Below are positions 17,401 through 26,336 of a stretch of 64,000 nucleotides of DNA, one piece after another. Position 1 is the stretch's first letter. Every line of letters begins with the position of its first letter. The DNA comes from DASRJW01 sp964567755 (lineage in GTDB: Bacteria > Krumholzibacteriota > Krumholzibacteriia > G020349025). The translations under genes and the position numbers were made by a program. The DNA is taken from contig CAZMNW010000047.1 of NCBI GenBank assembly GCA_964567755.1, positions 1-64,000 on the forward strand, given 5' to 3'. Under the pieces are notes generated by a model that did no database searches, was not told where the DNA came from, and saw only the letters and a program-made list of their open reading frames with translations.

Positions 17401-18519
17401 ATGCCGTCACAGGTTCCGTTCCTTGACTTGCACAGCCAGATACTGCCCCTGAGGAACGAATTGGACGCGGCGATCCGCCGCGTCGTGGATACGTGCGGCT
17501 TCATCCTGGGCCCCGACGTCCCCGAGTTCGAGCGTGAGTTTGCCGCCGCGTGCGAGGTCGAGCACGCGATCGGCGTCGATTCCGGCACGTCGGCACTGGT
17601 GTTGATTCTGCGCGGGCTCGGCATCGGTCCAGGCGACGAGGTCATCCTGCAGCCGAACACCTTCATCGCCACCGCGGAGAGCATCTCGTTGGTGGGCGCT
17701 CGGCCCGTGTTCGCCGATGTCGACCTGGAAACGCAACAGATCGACCCGGCGCGTGTGGCGGCTGCCATCACCCCACGCACACGAGCGGTCGTCGCCGTGC
17801 ACTTGTTCGGGCGCACCGCACCGCTCATGGCATTGCACGAACTGACACGAGCGCGCGGCATCCATCTGATCGAAGATGCGTGTCAGGCGCACGGGGCACG
17901 CTTCCGCCGCCGGCCGGTCGGCAGTGTGGGAATCGCTGCGGCCTGGAGCTTCTATCCCGGCAAGAATCTCGGTGCCTTCGGCGACGCTGGCGCCGTCACC
18001 ACACAGGACTTGAGCCTTGCTACGGCCGTGCGCCAGCTGCGGGACCATGGCCAGATCGCCAAGTACGACCATGTGCGCATCGGCACCAACGCGCGCCTCG
18101 ACTCGCTGCAGGCGGCGGTGCTGCGCGTCAAGCTCCCGCACCTCGAATCCTGGAATGCGGGCCGGCGCCGGGTGGCGGCGCGTTACGACGCCGCACTGCG
18201 CGGCTTTGAGTTTCGCCTGCCCGCACCGTTGGCCCCCGAAGAGGATCACGTGTACCACCTCTACGTGGTCAGACATCCCCGACGTTCCGCCGTCGTGCAT
18301 GCGTTGCGAGACCATGGCATCGGATTCGGACTGCATTACCCGGTTCCCATCCACCGGACCGCGGCCTACGCGTTCCTGGGCTTGGGGCCAGGCAGCTATC
18401 CGAACGCCGAGCAGCTGGCAGAGGAGATCCTTTCTCTGCCGATGTATCCGGAGTTGACCGAGGCGCACATCGAACAGGTGTGCGAGGTGATGACACAAGC
18501 CGCTTCGCTGAGCGGATGA
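17401..18519 (+). CDS. DegT/DnrJ/EryC1/StrS family sugar aminotransferase
   Basis: A 372-aa PLP enzyme that transaminates a nucleotide-linked keto-sugar, supplying an amino sugar for the surface polymer. The PLP lysine is K188 in FYPGKNLGAFGDAG; DSGTSAL, QPNTFIATAESI, EDACQAHGA and LHYPVPIH are family hallmarks. Length is normal. ATG 17401 has no ribosome binding site; an extended -10 element immediately upstream suggests a leaderless transcript. The 121-nt gap after the ATPase gene supports a separate promoter. Which keto-sugar is used cannot be told; no 4,6-dehydratase is encoded in the window. Confidence 0.88.
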   Translation: MPSQVPFLDLHSQILPLRNELDAAIRRVVDTCGFILGPDVPEFEREFAAACEVEHAIGVDSGTSALVLILRGLGIGPGDEVILQPNTFIATAESISLVGARPVFADVDLETQQIDPARVAAAITPRTRAVVAVHLFGRTAPLMALHELTRARGIHLIEDACQAHGARFRRRPVGSVGIAAAWSFYPGKNLGAFGDAGAVTTQDLSLATAVRQLRDHGQIAKYDHVRIGTNARLDSLQAAVLRVKLPHLESWNAGRRRVAARYDAALRGFEFRLPAPLAPEEDHVYHLYVVRHPRRSAVVHALRDHGIGFGLHYPVPIHRTAAYAFLGLGPGSYPNAEQLAEEILSLPMYPELTEAHIEQVCEVMTQAASLSG

Positions 18520-18534
18520 CGGAGACAACCCACC

Positions 18535-19347
18535 ATGACACCGACTTCGCTGATCACAGCCAAAGCCAGGACCCGGTCTCCCGCAGCACCGCCCCTCCAC
18601 ACGCCGACCGTGGGTGACGGCTTCGCCGTCGGGGTGCCATTCACTCCATCGCTCGGGCGTTGGCCCAGGGCCAGCTTGAGCTTGAAACAGGTGCTGGATT
18701 TCACCGTCGCCGGGCTCATTCTGACCTTGACGTCGCCGCTCTTCCTCCTCGTCGCTCTGTGCATCAAGGCGACGTCGTCCGGTCCGGTGTTCTTCGTACA
18801 GCAGCGTGTTGGGCGGGGTGGGCGATCGTTCCGTTGTTACAAGTTCCGCACCATGCAGCACAACTCCGACGATGGCGCGCATCGCGAGTTCGCGCGCAAC
18901 TTCATTCGCGGCAGTGGCAGCAATGGCAACGGCCATCATGCCAAGGCAGAGGCCAACGGCAATGGGCACACGCACCATGTCACCGGCGCCACCATCTACA
19001 AGATGACCCGCGACCCGCGGATCACACGCGTGGGTCACATGCTGCGCCGCACCAGCTTGGACGAGTTGCCGCAGATCCTCAACGTTCTGCGCGGTGAGAT
19101 GAGCCTCGTCGGGCCGCGCCCGCCGGTGCTGTACGAGATCGAGCACTATCAAGACTGGCACAAGCGCCGTCTGGCCGCCAAACCTGGGATCACGGGATTG
19201 TGGCAAGTCAGTGGCAGGAGCAGCGTCCCGTTCGACGAGATGGTCCAGCTCGATCTCTATTACATCGATCATCGCAGCACGCTCATGGACCTGTGGATCA
19301 TGGCGCGCACGCTGCCGGTCATGGTCAAGGGTGACGGCGCCTACTGA
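18535..19347 (+). CDS. Second undecaprenyl-phosphate sugar phosphotransferase, with low-complexity insertion
   Basis: A 270-aa paralogue of the transferase at 15279. A hydrophobic segment (~60-82) is followed by GPVFFVQQRVGRGG, CYKFRTM, RITRVGHMLRRTSLDELPQI, MSLVGPRPP and KPGITGLWQVSGRS, all catalytic-domain motifs. Between the KFRTM block and the RITRVG block it has an extra stretch (~110-150) rich in Asn, Gly and His (SGSNGNGHHAKAEANGNGH), a linker-like insertion not seen in the first paralogue. Some relatives with a longer insert at this point carry extra substrate specificity. It starts 15 nt after the aminotransferase gene. Confidence 0.86.
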   Translation: MTPTSLITAKARTRSPAAPPLHTPTVGDGFAVGVPFTPSLGRWPRASLSLKQVLDFTVAGLILTLTSPLFLLVALCIKATSSGPVFFVQQRVGRGGRSFRCYKFRTMQHNSDDGAHREFARNFIRGSGSNGNGHHAKAEANGNGHTHHVTGATIYKMTRDPRITRVGHMLRRTSLDELPQILNVLRGEMSLVGPRPPVLYEIEHYQDWHKRRLAAKPGITGLWQVSGRSSVPFDEMVQLDLYYIDHRSTLMDLWIMARTLPVMVKGDGAY

Positions 19348-19375
19348 GAGCGGCTGGCAAGACGAGGGGACATCC

Positions 19376-20404
19376 GTGCTTCACATCGGCGTCATCGGCT
19401 GCGGCTACTGGGGACCGAATCTCATCCGCAACTTCCAGATCCCGCAACGTTCGCGCGTGAGCCGCTGCGCCGACCTCGATCCGGTGCGCCTCGAGCACAT
19501 GCGCGATCTCTACCCGGCGCTGCGCACGACACGCGATCCGCGCGAGATTCTCGACGACCCCGAAATCGACGCCGTGGCTATCGCGACGCCGGTGTCCACG
19601 CATCATCCGCTGGCGATGGACGCCCTGCGCGCGGGCAAGCATGTTTTCGTCGAGAAGCCGCTGGCGCTTTCGAGCGAACAGTGCATGGAGCTGGCCGCCG
19701 AGGCCAGCGCCCGCCAGCGCACGCTCATGGTCGGGCATACTTTCGTCTACACCGCAGCGGTGAACAAGATTCGCGACCTCATCCGCGCCGGCGAGCTGGG
19801 CACGATCTACTACATCAACAGCACGCGGGTGAACTTGGGCGTGTTCCAGCCCGACATCAATGTGATCTGGGATCTGGCGCCACACGACATTGCGATCATG
19901 AACTACGTTCTCGGCAGCCGTCCCGAGCACGTCGCCGCCCATGGCAAGAGCTCCGTCCGCCACGGGATCGAGGACGTGGCTTTCATCGATCTCACCTACC
20001 CCGATGGGGTCATCGCCAACATTCACGTCAGCTGGCTCGACCCGTGCAAGATTCGGCGCACCACCGTGGTCGGTTCGCGCAAGATGCTGGTCTACGATGA
20101 CGTTTCGGCGTTGGAGAAAATCCGGGTCTATGACAAGGGCGTGAGCGTCCCGCCGCACTACGACAGCTTCGGCGAGTTCTCGCTCAGCTATCGCTTCGGC
20201 GACATTCTCACCCCCCGACTCGACGATTCGGAACCCCTCAAGGTCGAATGCCGCCACTTCGTCGATTGCATCGAGGGCGGTCAACATCCGCGCTCGAATT
20301 CCGAGGAAGGATTGGCGGTCGTGCGCGTGCTCGAAGCCGCGTGCGAGTCGCTGCGCAGCGATGGTCGGTTGGTGGACATCGGCTATCCCGTGCTCGAGTT
20401 CTGA
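19376..20404 (+). CDS. Gfo/Idh/MocA family oxidoreductase
   Basis: A 342-aa NAD(P)-dependent sugar dehydrogenase-type protein. The Rossmann motif GVIGCGYWGPN is at residues 5-15 and the EKPLA motif follows with the catalytic-type lysine; DLAPHDIAIMNYVLG is characteristic of the nucleotide-sugar oxidoreductases near WlbA. It probably oxidises a UDP-hexosamine-type sugar, giving the keto-sugar used by the aminotransferase two genes upstream; that pairing is inferred. GTG 19376 is preceded by GAGGGGA. It ends ~110 nt before the next glycosyltransferase. Confidence 0.85.
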   Translation: MLHIGVIGCGYWGPNLIRNFQIPQRSRVSRCADLDPVRLEHMRDLYPALRTTRDPREILDDPEIDAVAIATPVSTHHPLAMDALRAGKHVFVEKPLALSSEQCMELAAEASARQRTLMVGHTFVYTAAVNKIRDLIRAGELGTIYYINSTRVNLGVFQPDINVIWDLAPHDIAIMNYVLGSRPEHVAAHGKSSVRHGIEDVAFIDLTYPDGVIANIHVSWLDPCKIRRTTVVGSRKMLVYDDVSALEKIRVYDKGVSVPPHYDSFGEFSLSYRFGDILTPRLDDSEPLKVECRHFVDCIEGGQHPRSNSEEGLAVVRVLEAACESLRSDGRLVDIGYPVLEF

Positions 20405-20458
20405 GCCGCGGGCCGCCACAGCCGGCTGCCGTGCCCACGCCCCGATCGCGACGCCGCT

Positions 20459-20464
20459 TATAAT
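20459..20464 (+). promoter_or_regulatory. Possible -10 element TATAAT
   Basis: A perfect TATAAT in an otherwise GC-rich gap, 54 nt before the ATG of the GT4 gene. I see no matching -35 at 16-19 nt, so it may be weak, activator-dependent or fortuitous. Confidence 0.35.
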
Positions 20465-20517
20465 GGCGGCAGGTCGGGCCGGCCGCGCCCTGGTGTGTCG
20501 AATCCCCGCCCGCATGC

Positions 20518-21729
20518 ATGCGCGTACTCCTGGCGAACAAATTCCTGCACCCGCGCGGCGGGGCCGAGCGCGCCGTGCTCGCACTCGGCGCTGGACTGGC
20601 GCGGCGCGGGCACCGCGTGTCCTACTTCGGGACCGCGCACCCGGAGAACAGTGTGCACGGGGAGGACGTGGAGGTCGTTCCTGCGCGCGACTACCATGCC
20701 GCAGGCATGCGTCGCTATCGGGATGCCGCCGCCATGCTGTATTCCCTCGCCGCGCGCCGAAAGTTCGACGCTCTCCTGCGTCGCACCCGCGCCGAGGTGG
20801 TGCATGTCCACAACATTTACCATCAGCTCACGCCGTCCATTCTGGATGCGGCGCATGCCCGAGGCGTGCCGGTGCTGATGACGGTGCACGATTACAAGCT
20901 CGTTTGTCCGCGCTACGACATGCTGCGACACGGCAGCCCTTGCGATGCCTGCCTGCACGAGGGGCCGCTGGCGTGCGTGCGCTATCGCTGCGCCGGATCT
21001 TGGGCGGCGAGCGCGCTTCTCGCCGCTGAATCGTTGCTGCACGCGCATCGTGGGAGTTACGAAGTCGTGCGTTTGTTTCTCGTTCCGAGTTTGTTCATGG
21101 CGGGAATCCTCGCGCGTGGCGGCATTGACCAGGGGCGCGTGCGGCACGTGCCGAACTTTGCCGCCGCGGGTGAGCAGGCCGCGGACGTCATGCCGCGGCC
21201 GGATCGCTTCGTCTATGCCGGGCGGTTGAGCGCGGAGAAGGGTCTGCGCACTCTCGTCCACGCCGCGTCACGGCTGCGGCAAGGGACGCTGGTGCTCTGC
21301 GGCAGCGGTGCCCTCGAGCACGAGCTGCGCTCGATCGCCGCCGCGGCCGCACCGGGACGGATCGAATTCCGTGGTCACCTGCCGGCCGAGACCCTGTGGC
21401 GCGAAATCGGCCTGGCGCAGTTCAGTGTGCTGCCGTCAGAGTGCTTGGAAAACGCGCCCTTCGCCGTGCTGGAATCGATGGCGCTGGGCCGGGCGGTTCT
21501 CGCCACGGGCGTGGGCGGAGTTCCCGAGCTGGTGATTCCCGGAGTCACTGGCGAGTTGCTGCCGACCGGCGACATCCTGGCGTGGCGCGATCGACTGCAG
21601 GCGGCGTTAGCGGCTCCCGAGAGGATGCGGCATCTCGGCGCGGGCGCCCTGCAGGCGGCACGGACGCGCCACACGCTGGAGCAGCATTTGGACGCGATGG
21701 AGCAAGCCTATACCGAGGTCGTGGCGTGA
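20518..21729 (+). CDS. Glycosyltransferase family 4
   Basis: A 403-aa GT-B fold glycosyltransferase. It starts MRVLLANKFLHPRGGAERAV, the GGAE acceptor loop typical of GT4. The N-terminal domain includes TVHDYKLVCPRYDM; the C-terminal donor domain has YAGRLSAEKGLRTLV and SECLENAPFAVLESMALG, the E-x7-E motif. It should transfer a sugar from a nucleotide donor to the growing lipid-linked repeat unit on the cytoplasmic side. Its stop overlaps the next GT4 gene (GTGA), so the pair is translationally coupled. Confidence 0.88.
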   Translation: MRVLLANKFLHPRGGAERAVLALGAGLARRGHRVSYFGTAHPENSVHGEDVEVVPARDYHAAGMRRYRDAAAMLYSLAARRKFDALLRRTRAEVVHVHNIYHQLTPSILDAAHARGVPVLMTVHDYKLVCPRYDMLRHGSPCDACLHEGPLACVRYRCAGSWAASALLAAESLLHAHRGSYEVVRLFLVPSLFMAGILARGGIDQGRVRHVPNFAAAGEQAADVMPRPDRFVYAGRLSAEKGLRTLVHAASRLRQGTLVLCGSGALEHELRSIAAAAAPGRIEFRGHLPAETLWREIGLAQFSVLPSECLENAPFAVLESMALGRAVLATGVGGVPELVIPGVTGELLPTGDILAWRDRLQAALAAPERMRHLGAGALQAARTRHTLEQHLDAMEQAYTEVVA

Positions 21730-22871
21730 ACGGGGAACAAACCACGGACTCTCGCACCGCTTGCGATGCGCCGCCACGCTCGTTGCGCATCGCCATGGTC
21801 GGAAGCAAAGGCATCCCGGCCCGTCATGGCGGCATCGAACGCCATGTGGAAGAAATCTCACGGCGGCTGGTCCAACGCGGACATCGTGTCGACGTCTTCA
21901 CCCGCGCCTATCATCCGCTGCGCGAGACGACCTGCGATGGGGTGCGCCTGTTGCGACGCCCGAGCCTGCACACGAAGCATTTCGATGCCGCCTCGCACAC
22001 CGCGCTCTGCGCGCTCGAGATCGCCGCGCGCGGCGGCTACGACATCCTGCATTTTCACGGCATCGGCCCTGGACTGTTCCTGCCTTGGGTGGGGAAGCGC
22101 GCGCACACAGTCTTCACCTATCACGCACAGGATTGGCGACAGCGCAAGTGGGGCCCTGCCGCGCGCTGGTTCTTGCGCCAGGGAGAACGAACCGCCATTC
22201 GCCACGCCGGTGCGGTCATTGCGGTGTCGCACCTGTTGCAGCACTACGTGCAGAACACGTACGGACGCCGGGCGTATTACGTCCCCAACGGCGCCACCTT
22301 TGACGTCCCCGACAGCGATGCCGGCCTGGCGCAGTGGGGTCTGCATCCGCGCGGCTATGTTCTCTTCGTCGGACGGATTCTCGCCGATCGTGGTCTCGGC
22401 ACCCTGCTCGACGCCTTCGCCGCGCTCGACGGCCCGCAACGGCTGGTGGTGGTCGGCGATGTGCAGGTTTCGCCGGCGACGCTGCGCGCTTTGCAGGCGC
22501 GCGCCGACCCACGCGTCGTTTTCACTGGCTTCCAAGCGGGCGCGACCTTGCAGGGTCTCTACGCCAATGCCGCCGTGTGTGTGCATCCGTCTGAAGTCGA
22601 GGGCTTGCCGATCGCGGTGATCGAGGCCATGGCGCACGCACGGCCGGTGGTGGTGAGCGACATCGCCGAGAATCTCGAGGCCATCGGCGACACGGGAGTG
22701 GCGTTTCCAGTCGGGAATCCAGACGCGCTGCGCGCGGTCCTCGACGAGCTCCTGACCCAGCCAGAGCGCGCTCTGGCCCTTGGACAAAAGGCGTGCGCTC
22801 GCGCCCGCGCGTCATACAATTGGGAGGACATCGCGCGGGCGACCGAGGATGTCTACCTGTCGCTCGGGTGA
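21726..22871 (+). CDS. Glycosyltransferase family 4 (rhamnosyltransferase-like)
   Basis: A 381-aa GT4 enzyme. After a short polar leader it reads IAMVGSKGIPARHGGIERHVEE, a motif common in polysaccharide rhamnosyl-type GT4 enzymes, and the donor domain has FVGRILADRGLGTLLDAF and PSEVEGLPIAVIEAMAHA (E-x7-E). GTG 21726 overlaps the previous stop by 4 nt. Donor and acceptor are unknown. It is the last glycosyltransferase of the cluster; the SPOR lipoprotein follows after ~80 nt. Confidence 0.87.
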   Translation: MNGEQTTDSRTACDAPPRSLRIAMVGSKGIPARHGGIERHVEEISRRLVQRGHRVDVFTRAYHPLRETTCDGVRLLRRPSLHTKHFDAASHTALCALEIAARGGYDILHFHGIGPGLFLPWVGKRAHTVFTYHAQDWRQRKWGPAARWFLRQGERTAIRHAGAVIAVSHLLQHYVQNTYGRRAYYVPNGATFDVPDSDAGLAQWGLHPRGYVLFVGRILADRGLGTLLDAFAALDGPQRLVVVGDVQVSPATLRALQARADPRVVFTGFQAGATLQGLYANAAVCVHPSEVEGLPIAVIEAMAHARPVVVSDIAENLEAIGDTGVAFPVGNPDALRAVLDELLTQPERALALGQKACARARASYNWEDIARATEDVYLSLG

Positions 22872-22954
22872 GTCTGTTTCGGTCGCGGGTCATGAAGCGC
22901 GTGTCCAGGGCCGAGCGGTTGTGGCGGAACGTTTTGTGTAGGTGGAGGTGTCCG

Positions 22955-23530
22955 ATGGGATGGGAACGAGGATGGATCGGGTGGAGCGTGGCCTGCGGCT
23001 GCATCGTGGTCGCCGGCTGCGGATCTTGGACTCTCCGGCGCCAGGGCAGCAGCATGACGCCACCGGCAGAGACAGCTGCATCCTATGCCTGGGAGCGCGA
23101 GGGGACGTTCCCCGCCGCGCCCGCGGTCGAACCGGAGCCGACGAGCAGCGTCGCGGCCGCCACCGAGCCAGCGCCGACGCACGACATTCCGCCATCGGCG
23201 GGTCTGCACACCGACACGGGCTTCGCGGTCGAGTCGTTGCCAGAAGCGGCGGCGGCTGGCCGCGTCGACTCGGCGACGGATACGGGCGGCGAGGCCGCCT
23301 TCCAGGTGCAAGTATTCGCCAGCCGCGCCCGCGAAGCGGCCACGACCTTGCGTGACGAGCTGGCCGCGCGTTGGACAGAACCGGTGTCGCTCGACTTCGA
23401 GGCGCCATACCACAAAGTCCGGATCGGCAACTGCGACAGCGAAGCGTCCTGCTTGCAGCTGCAACAAGAGCTGCGCGATGCAGGCTACGCCTCGGCCTTC
23501 ACGGTTCCGGTTCGGCTCGTCACCCCGTAG
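22955..23530 (+). CDS. SPOR-domain lipoprotein
   Basis: With ATG 22955, which has GGAGGTG 5 nt upstream, the product is a 191-aa lipoprotein: MGWERGWIGW, hydrophobic SVACGCIVVAG and lipobox Cys at ~22. A Pro/Ala/Glu-rich spacer follows (~35-100), then a ~75-residue SPOR-like domain (from AAFQVQVFASRAREAATTL to YASAFTVPV). SPOR domains bind denuded peptidoglycan glycan strands. The two Cys in NCDSEASC are unusual for a SPOR domain and may form a disulfide. It shares this domain type with the ATPase at 15999, suggesting both envelope proteins attach to peptidoglycan. Confidence 0.75.
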   Translation: MGWERGWIGWSVACGCIVVAGCGSWTLRRQGSSMTPPAETAASYAWEREGTFPAAPAVEPEPTSSVAAATEPAPTHDIPPSAGLHTDTGFAVESLPEAAAAGRVDSATDTGGEAAFQVQVFASRAREAATTLRDELAARWTEPVSLDFEAPYHKVRIGNCDSEASCLQLQQELRDAGYASAFTVPVRLVTP

Positions 23531-23555
23531 GAAGCGAGGTCGGCCCAGCAGCCCC

Positions 23556-24560
23556 ATGCACGAGATTCGTAAGGATCCCATCCTCGGGCGCTGGGTCATC
23601 ATCGCCTCCGAGCGCAACAATCGTCCGACGGACTTCACCGTCAACCGCGAGCAACCGACGGGCGGGATTTGTCCGTTCTGTACCGACAGCGAAAGCCATA
23701 CGCCGCCCGAGATCCTGGCATTTCGGCCCGGGGAGCCACGCCCCAACGCTCCCGGCTGGCACGTGCGGGTCGTGCCCAACAAGTACCCGGCGCTGCGCAT
23801 CGAGGGCGATCTCGGCCGGCGCGCGGTGGGGATGTACGACATGATGAACGCCATCGGTGCTCACGAGGTCGTGATCGAATCCCCCGTGCATCACCTACAG
23901 CTCGCCGACATGGAGCTGGAGCAAGTCGTCCGCGTTCTCGACGCCTACCTGCAACGCATGCTCGACTTGCAGCAAGACCGGCGGTTTCGTTACGTCCTCA
24001 TCTTCAAGAACCAGGGCGCCGAGGCCGGCGCCACGCTCGAACATGCGCACACGCAGATCATCGCCACGCCGGTCGTGCCCAAAAGAGTGAGCGAGGAGAT
24101 CGAGGGCGCGCGGCGGCATTTCGACCTGCACGAGCGTTGCGTCTTTTGCGACATCGTACGCCAAGAATCCGAGGCCGGAACGCGTGTGATCGAGGAAAAT
24201 GCCAGTTTCGTGGCGCTCGAACCCTTTGCCTCTCGCTTTCCCTACGAGACCTGGATCCTGCCCAGAGTCCACGCGCCTCGCTTCGAGACCCTGACCCGCG
24301 AGGAGTTGGAGCGCCTGAGCGCCATCCTGCGTCTGACGCTGCGGCGGCTCGACATCGCACTCGAGCGCGCACCCTTCAACTATGTCCTGCACACGGCCCC
24401 CTCCAACAGCGCGGATGTGAGCGAGTACTACCACTGGCATCTCGAGATCATGCCGAAGCTGACCAAAGTCGCCGGGTTCGAGTGGGGCAGCGACTTCTTC
24501 ATCAACCCGACGCCGCCAGAGCAGGCTGCCATCTTGCTGCGTCGCGTTCGTCTCGATTGA
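23556..24560 (+). CDS. galT: Galactose-1-phosphate uridylyltransferase family (GalT-like)
   Basis: A 334-aa HIT-superfamily nucleotidyltransferase. It has the GalT architecture: RKDPILGRWVIIASER opening, zinc-type CPFC (~45) and CVFC (~194) pairs, the active-site H163-A-H165-T-Q (HPHxQ in E. coli GalT, where the second His is the nucleophile) and a second HWHLEIMPK motif. It moves UMP, or AMP in the ADP-glucose-phosphorylase relatives, between hexose phosphates. Its position 26 nt before glycogen synthase suggests a link with storage-glucan metabolism instead of, or besides, galactose use; the nucleotide cannot be decided from sequence. Confidence 0.85.
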   Translation: MHEIRKDPILGRWVIIASERNNRPTDFTVNREQPTGGICPFCTDSESHTPPEILAFRPGEPRPNAPGWHVRVVPNKYPALRIEGDLGRRAVGMYDMMNAIGAHEVVIESPVHHLQLADMELEQVVRVLDAYLQRMLDLQQDRRFRYVLIFKNQGAEAGATLEHAHTQIIATPVVPKRVSEEIEGARRHFDLHERCVFCDIVRQESEAGTRVIEENASFVALEPFASRFPYETWILPRVHAPRFETLTREELERLSAILRLTLRRLDIALERAPFNYVLHTAPSNSADVSEYYHWHLEIMPKLTKVAGFEWGSDFFINPTPPEQAAILLRRVRLD

Positions 24561-24586
24561 GCAAAGAGGCCTTTCGGGAGGCAACG

Positions 24587-26122
24587 ATGAGCTTCCGTGT
24601 CGTTCTCGCGGCTGCCGAGTCGGTGCCCTACGCCAAGACCGGGGGGCTTGCCGACGTCATCGGCGGGCTCGCTCCGGCGCTCGCGGCGATCGGCTGCGAC
24701 ACGAGCATCGTCTTGCCCGCGCATGGCATCATCGACCAAGTCGGGTATGGATTCGAACGTCTACACCAGCGACTCGAGGTCCCGGTGGGGTCGCGGATCG
24801 AGACGGCTGGCTTGCTGCGCGGCAGGCTTCCCGGGGCGCCGGCCGTCCGATGTTTCCTCCTCGATCATCCCGGCTACTTCGACCGTCCTGGGGTGTACGC
24901 GGATCCATCCACGGGCGGTGAGTACACGGACGCGCTCGAACGCTGGATCTTCTTCTCGCGTGCACTGCTCGCGGCGCTCCCCGTGCTCGGGGCCCCTCCC
25001 GACGTGCTGCATCTCAACGATTATCACTGCGCCTTGGCGGCGGCCTACCGCGCGGTCGGCGCCGAGGCCTCTGCCGGATTCTTGCAGCAGAGCGCCGTCG
25101 TGTTCGGCATTCACAACCTCGCATATCAAGGCGTGTACGATGCCAACCTCTTTGGCCTCACCGGGCTGCCCGCTGCGCTCATGGCGCCGCTCGGGCCGCT
25201 CGAGTTCTGGGGCCGGATCAACTTGATGAAGAGCGCTTTGGTCTTCGCCGACACGCTGGTGACCGTGAGCCCAACCTACGCGCGCGAGATCCAATCCACA
25301 CCCGAGCTTGGTGCTGGCCTGGAGGGCGTGCTACGGGGGCGCGAGCGCGAGCTGTTCGGGATTCTGAACGGCATCGACACGATCGCCTGGGACCCCGCGC
25401 ACGACAGGATGCTGCCGCACCCATACGACTCCAACCGTCTCGAGGGCAAGGCCGAGTGCAAAAGGGCACTACAACAACGCTGTGGACTCGCCATCGCGCC
25501 ACACACGCCGCTGGTCGGCATGGTGTCGCGCTTGGTGGAGCAGAAGGGGCTCGATCTCGTTCTCGAGGCACTGCCGAAGCTCCTGGCACTGCCGCTGCAA
25601 CTCGTCGTCCTCGGCCGTGGCGAGCCCGCATTGGAGGCGCGTCTGCGCGCGGCGTCGCGGGACCTGCCCGCGCGCCTCGCGGTCCACATCGATTACGACG
25701 AAGAGCTTGCACGGTGGATCGAGGCCGGGAGTGATTTTTTTCTCATGCCGTCGCGATACGAGCCTTGCGGGCTCAACCAGATGTACAGCATGCGCTACGG
25801 CACGGTCCCGGTGGTGCGACGAACCGGCGGGCTCGCGGATACCGTGCACGATTGGGATGGGAATTCGGGGACCGGGTTCGTTTTCGCGCCGTATACGCCC
25901 ACGGCGCTCCTGGACGCGGTACGCCGCTGCTTGCAGGCGTTCCAGAATGCGGCCACCATGGCCTCCCTCGTGCAAGCCTGCATGCGCCAGGATTTTTCGT
26001 GGGCGAGTTCCGCACAGCGCTATCTCGAGGTCTATGCGGCGAGCGTGGCCAAACGCCGCGGCGATGGCGTGGATGCGGCATCGGCAAGCTCTGTCACTGC
26101 TCCCGGGCGAGAGGGGCATTGA
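24587..26122 (+). CDS. glgA: Glycogen (starch) synthase GlgA
   Basis: A 511-aa GT5 glycogen synthase that extends alpha-1,4-glucan from ADP- or UDP-glucose. The N-terminal donor-binding motif KTGGLADVIGGL is near residue 17; GIHNLAYQG, VSPTYAREIQ, GILNGIDTIAWDP and the C-terminal RYEPCGLNQMYSMRYGTVPV (E-x7-E type) are all present. ATG 24587 has GGGAGG 6 nt upstream. Its TGA lies inside the -35 box of the tRNA promoter that follows. No glgB or glgC is in the window. Confidence 0.93.
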   Translation: MSFRVVLAAAESVPYAKTGGLADVIGGLAPALAAIGCDTSIVLPAHGIIDQVGYGFERLHQRLEVPVGSRIETAGLLRGRLPGAPAVRCFLLDHPGYFDRPGVYADPSTGGEYTDALERWIFFSRALLAALPVLGAPPDVLHLNDYHCALAAAYRAVGAEASAGFLQQSAVVFGIHNLAYQGVYDANLFGLTGLPAALMAPLGPLEFWGRINLMKSALVFADTLVTVSPTYAREIQSTPELGAGLEGVLRGRERELFGILNGIDTIAWDPAHDRMLPHPYDSNRLEGKAECKRALQQRCGLAIAPHTPLVGMVSRLVEQKGLDLVLEALPKLLALPLQLVVLGRGEPALEARLRAASRDLPARLAVHIDYDEELARWIEAGSDFFLMPSRYEPCGLNQMYSMRYGTVPVVRRTGGLADTVHDWDGNSGTGFVFAPYTPTALLDAVRRCLQAFQNAATMASLVQACMRQDFSWASSAQRYLEVYAASVAKRRGDGVDAASASSVTAPGREGH

Positions 26123-26146
26123 CACCCAGCTCGGGATCGGTAACAT
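26119..26146 (+). promoter_or_regulatory. Promoter of the tRNA-Gly/tRNA-Cys pair
   Basis: TTGACA (26119-26124) and TAACAT (26141-26146), spacer 16 nt; the tRNA-Gly 5' end is at 26160. The -35 overlaps the glgA stop codon. Confidence 0.65.
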
Positions 26147-26159
26147 CTGCCACGGTCGA

Positions 26160-26235
<76 letters not shown>

Positions 26236-26262
26236 TCCTCTCTTCGCTCTGCAGTCCGATCC

Positions 26263-26336
26263 GGCGGCATCGCCAAGTGGTAAGGCAACGGTTTGCAAAA
26301 CCGTCATCCCCAGTTCGAATCTGGGTGCCGCCTCCA
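26263..26336 (+). tRNA. tRNA-Cys (anticodon GCA)
   Basis: Acceptor GGCGGCA/TGCCGCC, anticodon stem ACGGT/ACCGT with loop containing GCA, T-arm CCCAG-TTCGAAT-CTGGG, encoded CCA. It follows tRNA-Gly in the same orientation. Confidence 0.97.

Noticed and set aside
15261..24560. PEP-CTERM/exosortase system
   Set aside because: The ExeA-like ATPase and sugar transferases occur in such loci, but there is no exosortase, PrsK/PrsR pair or PEP-CTERM protein in the window.
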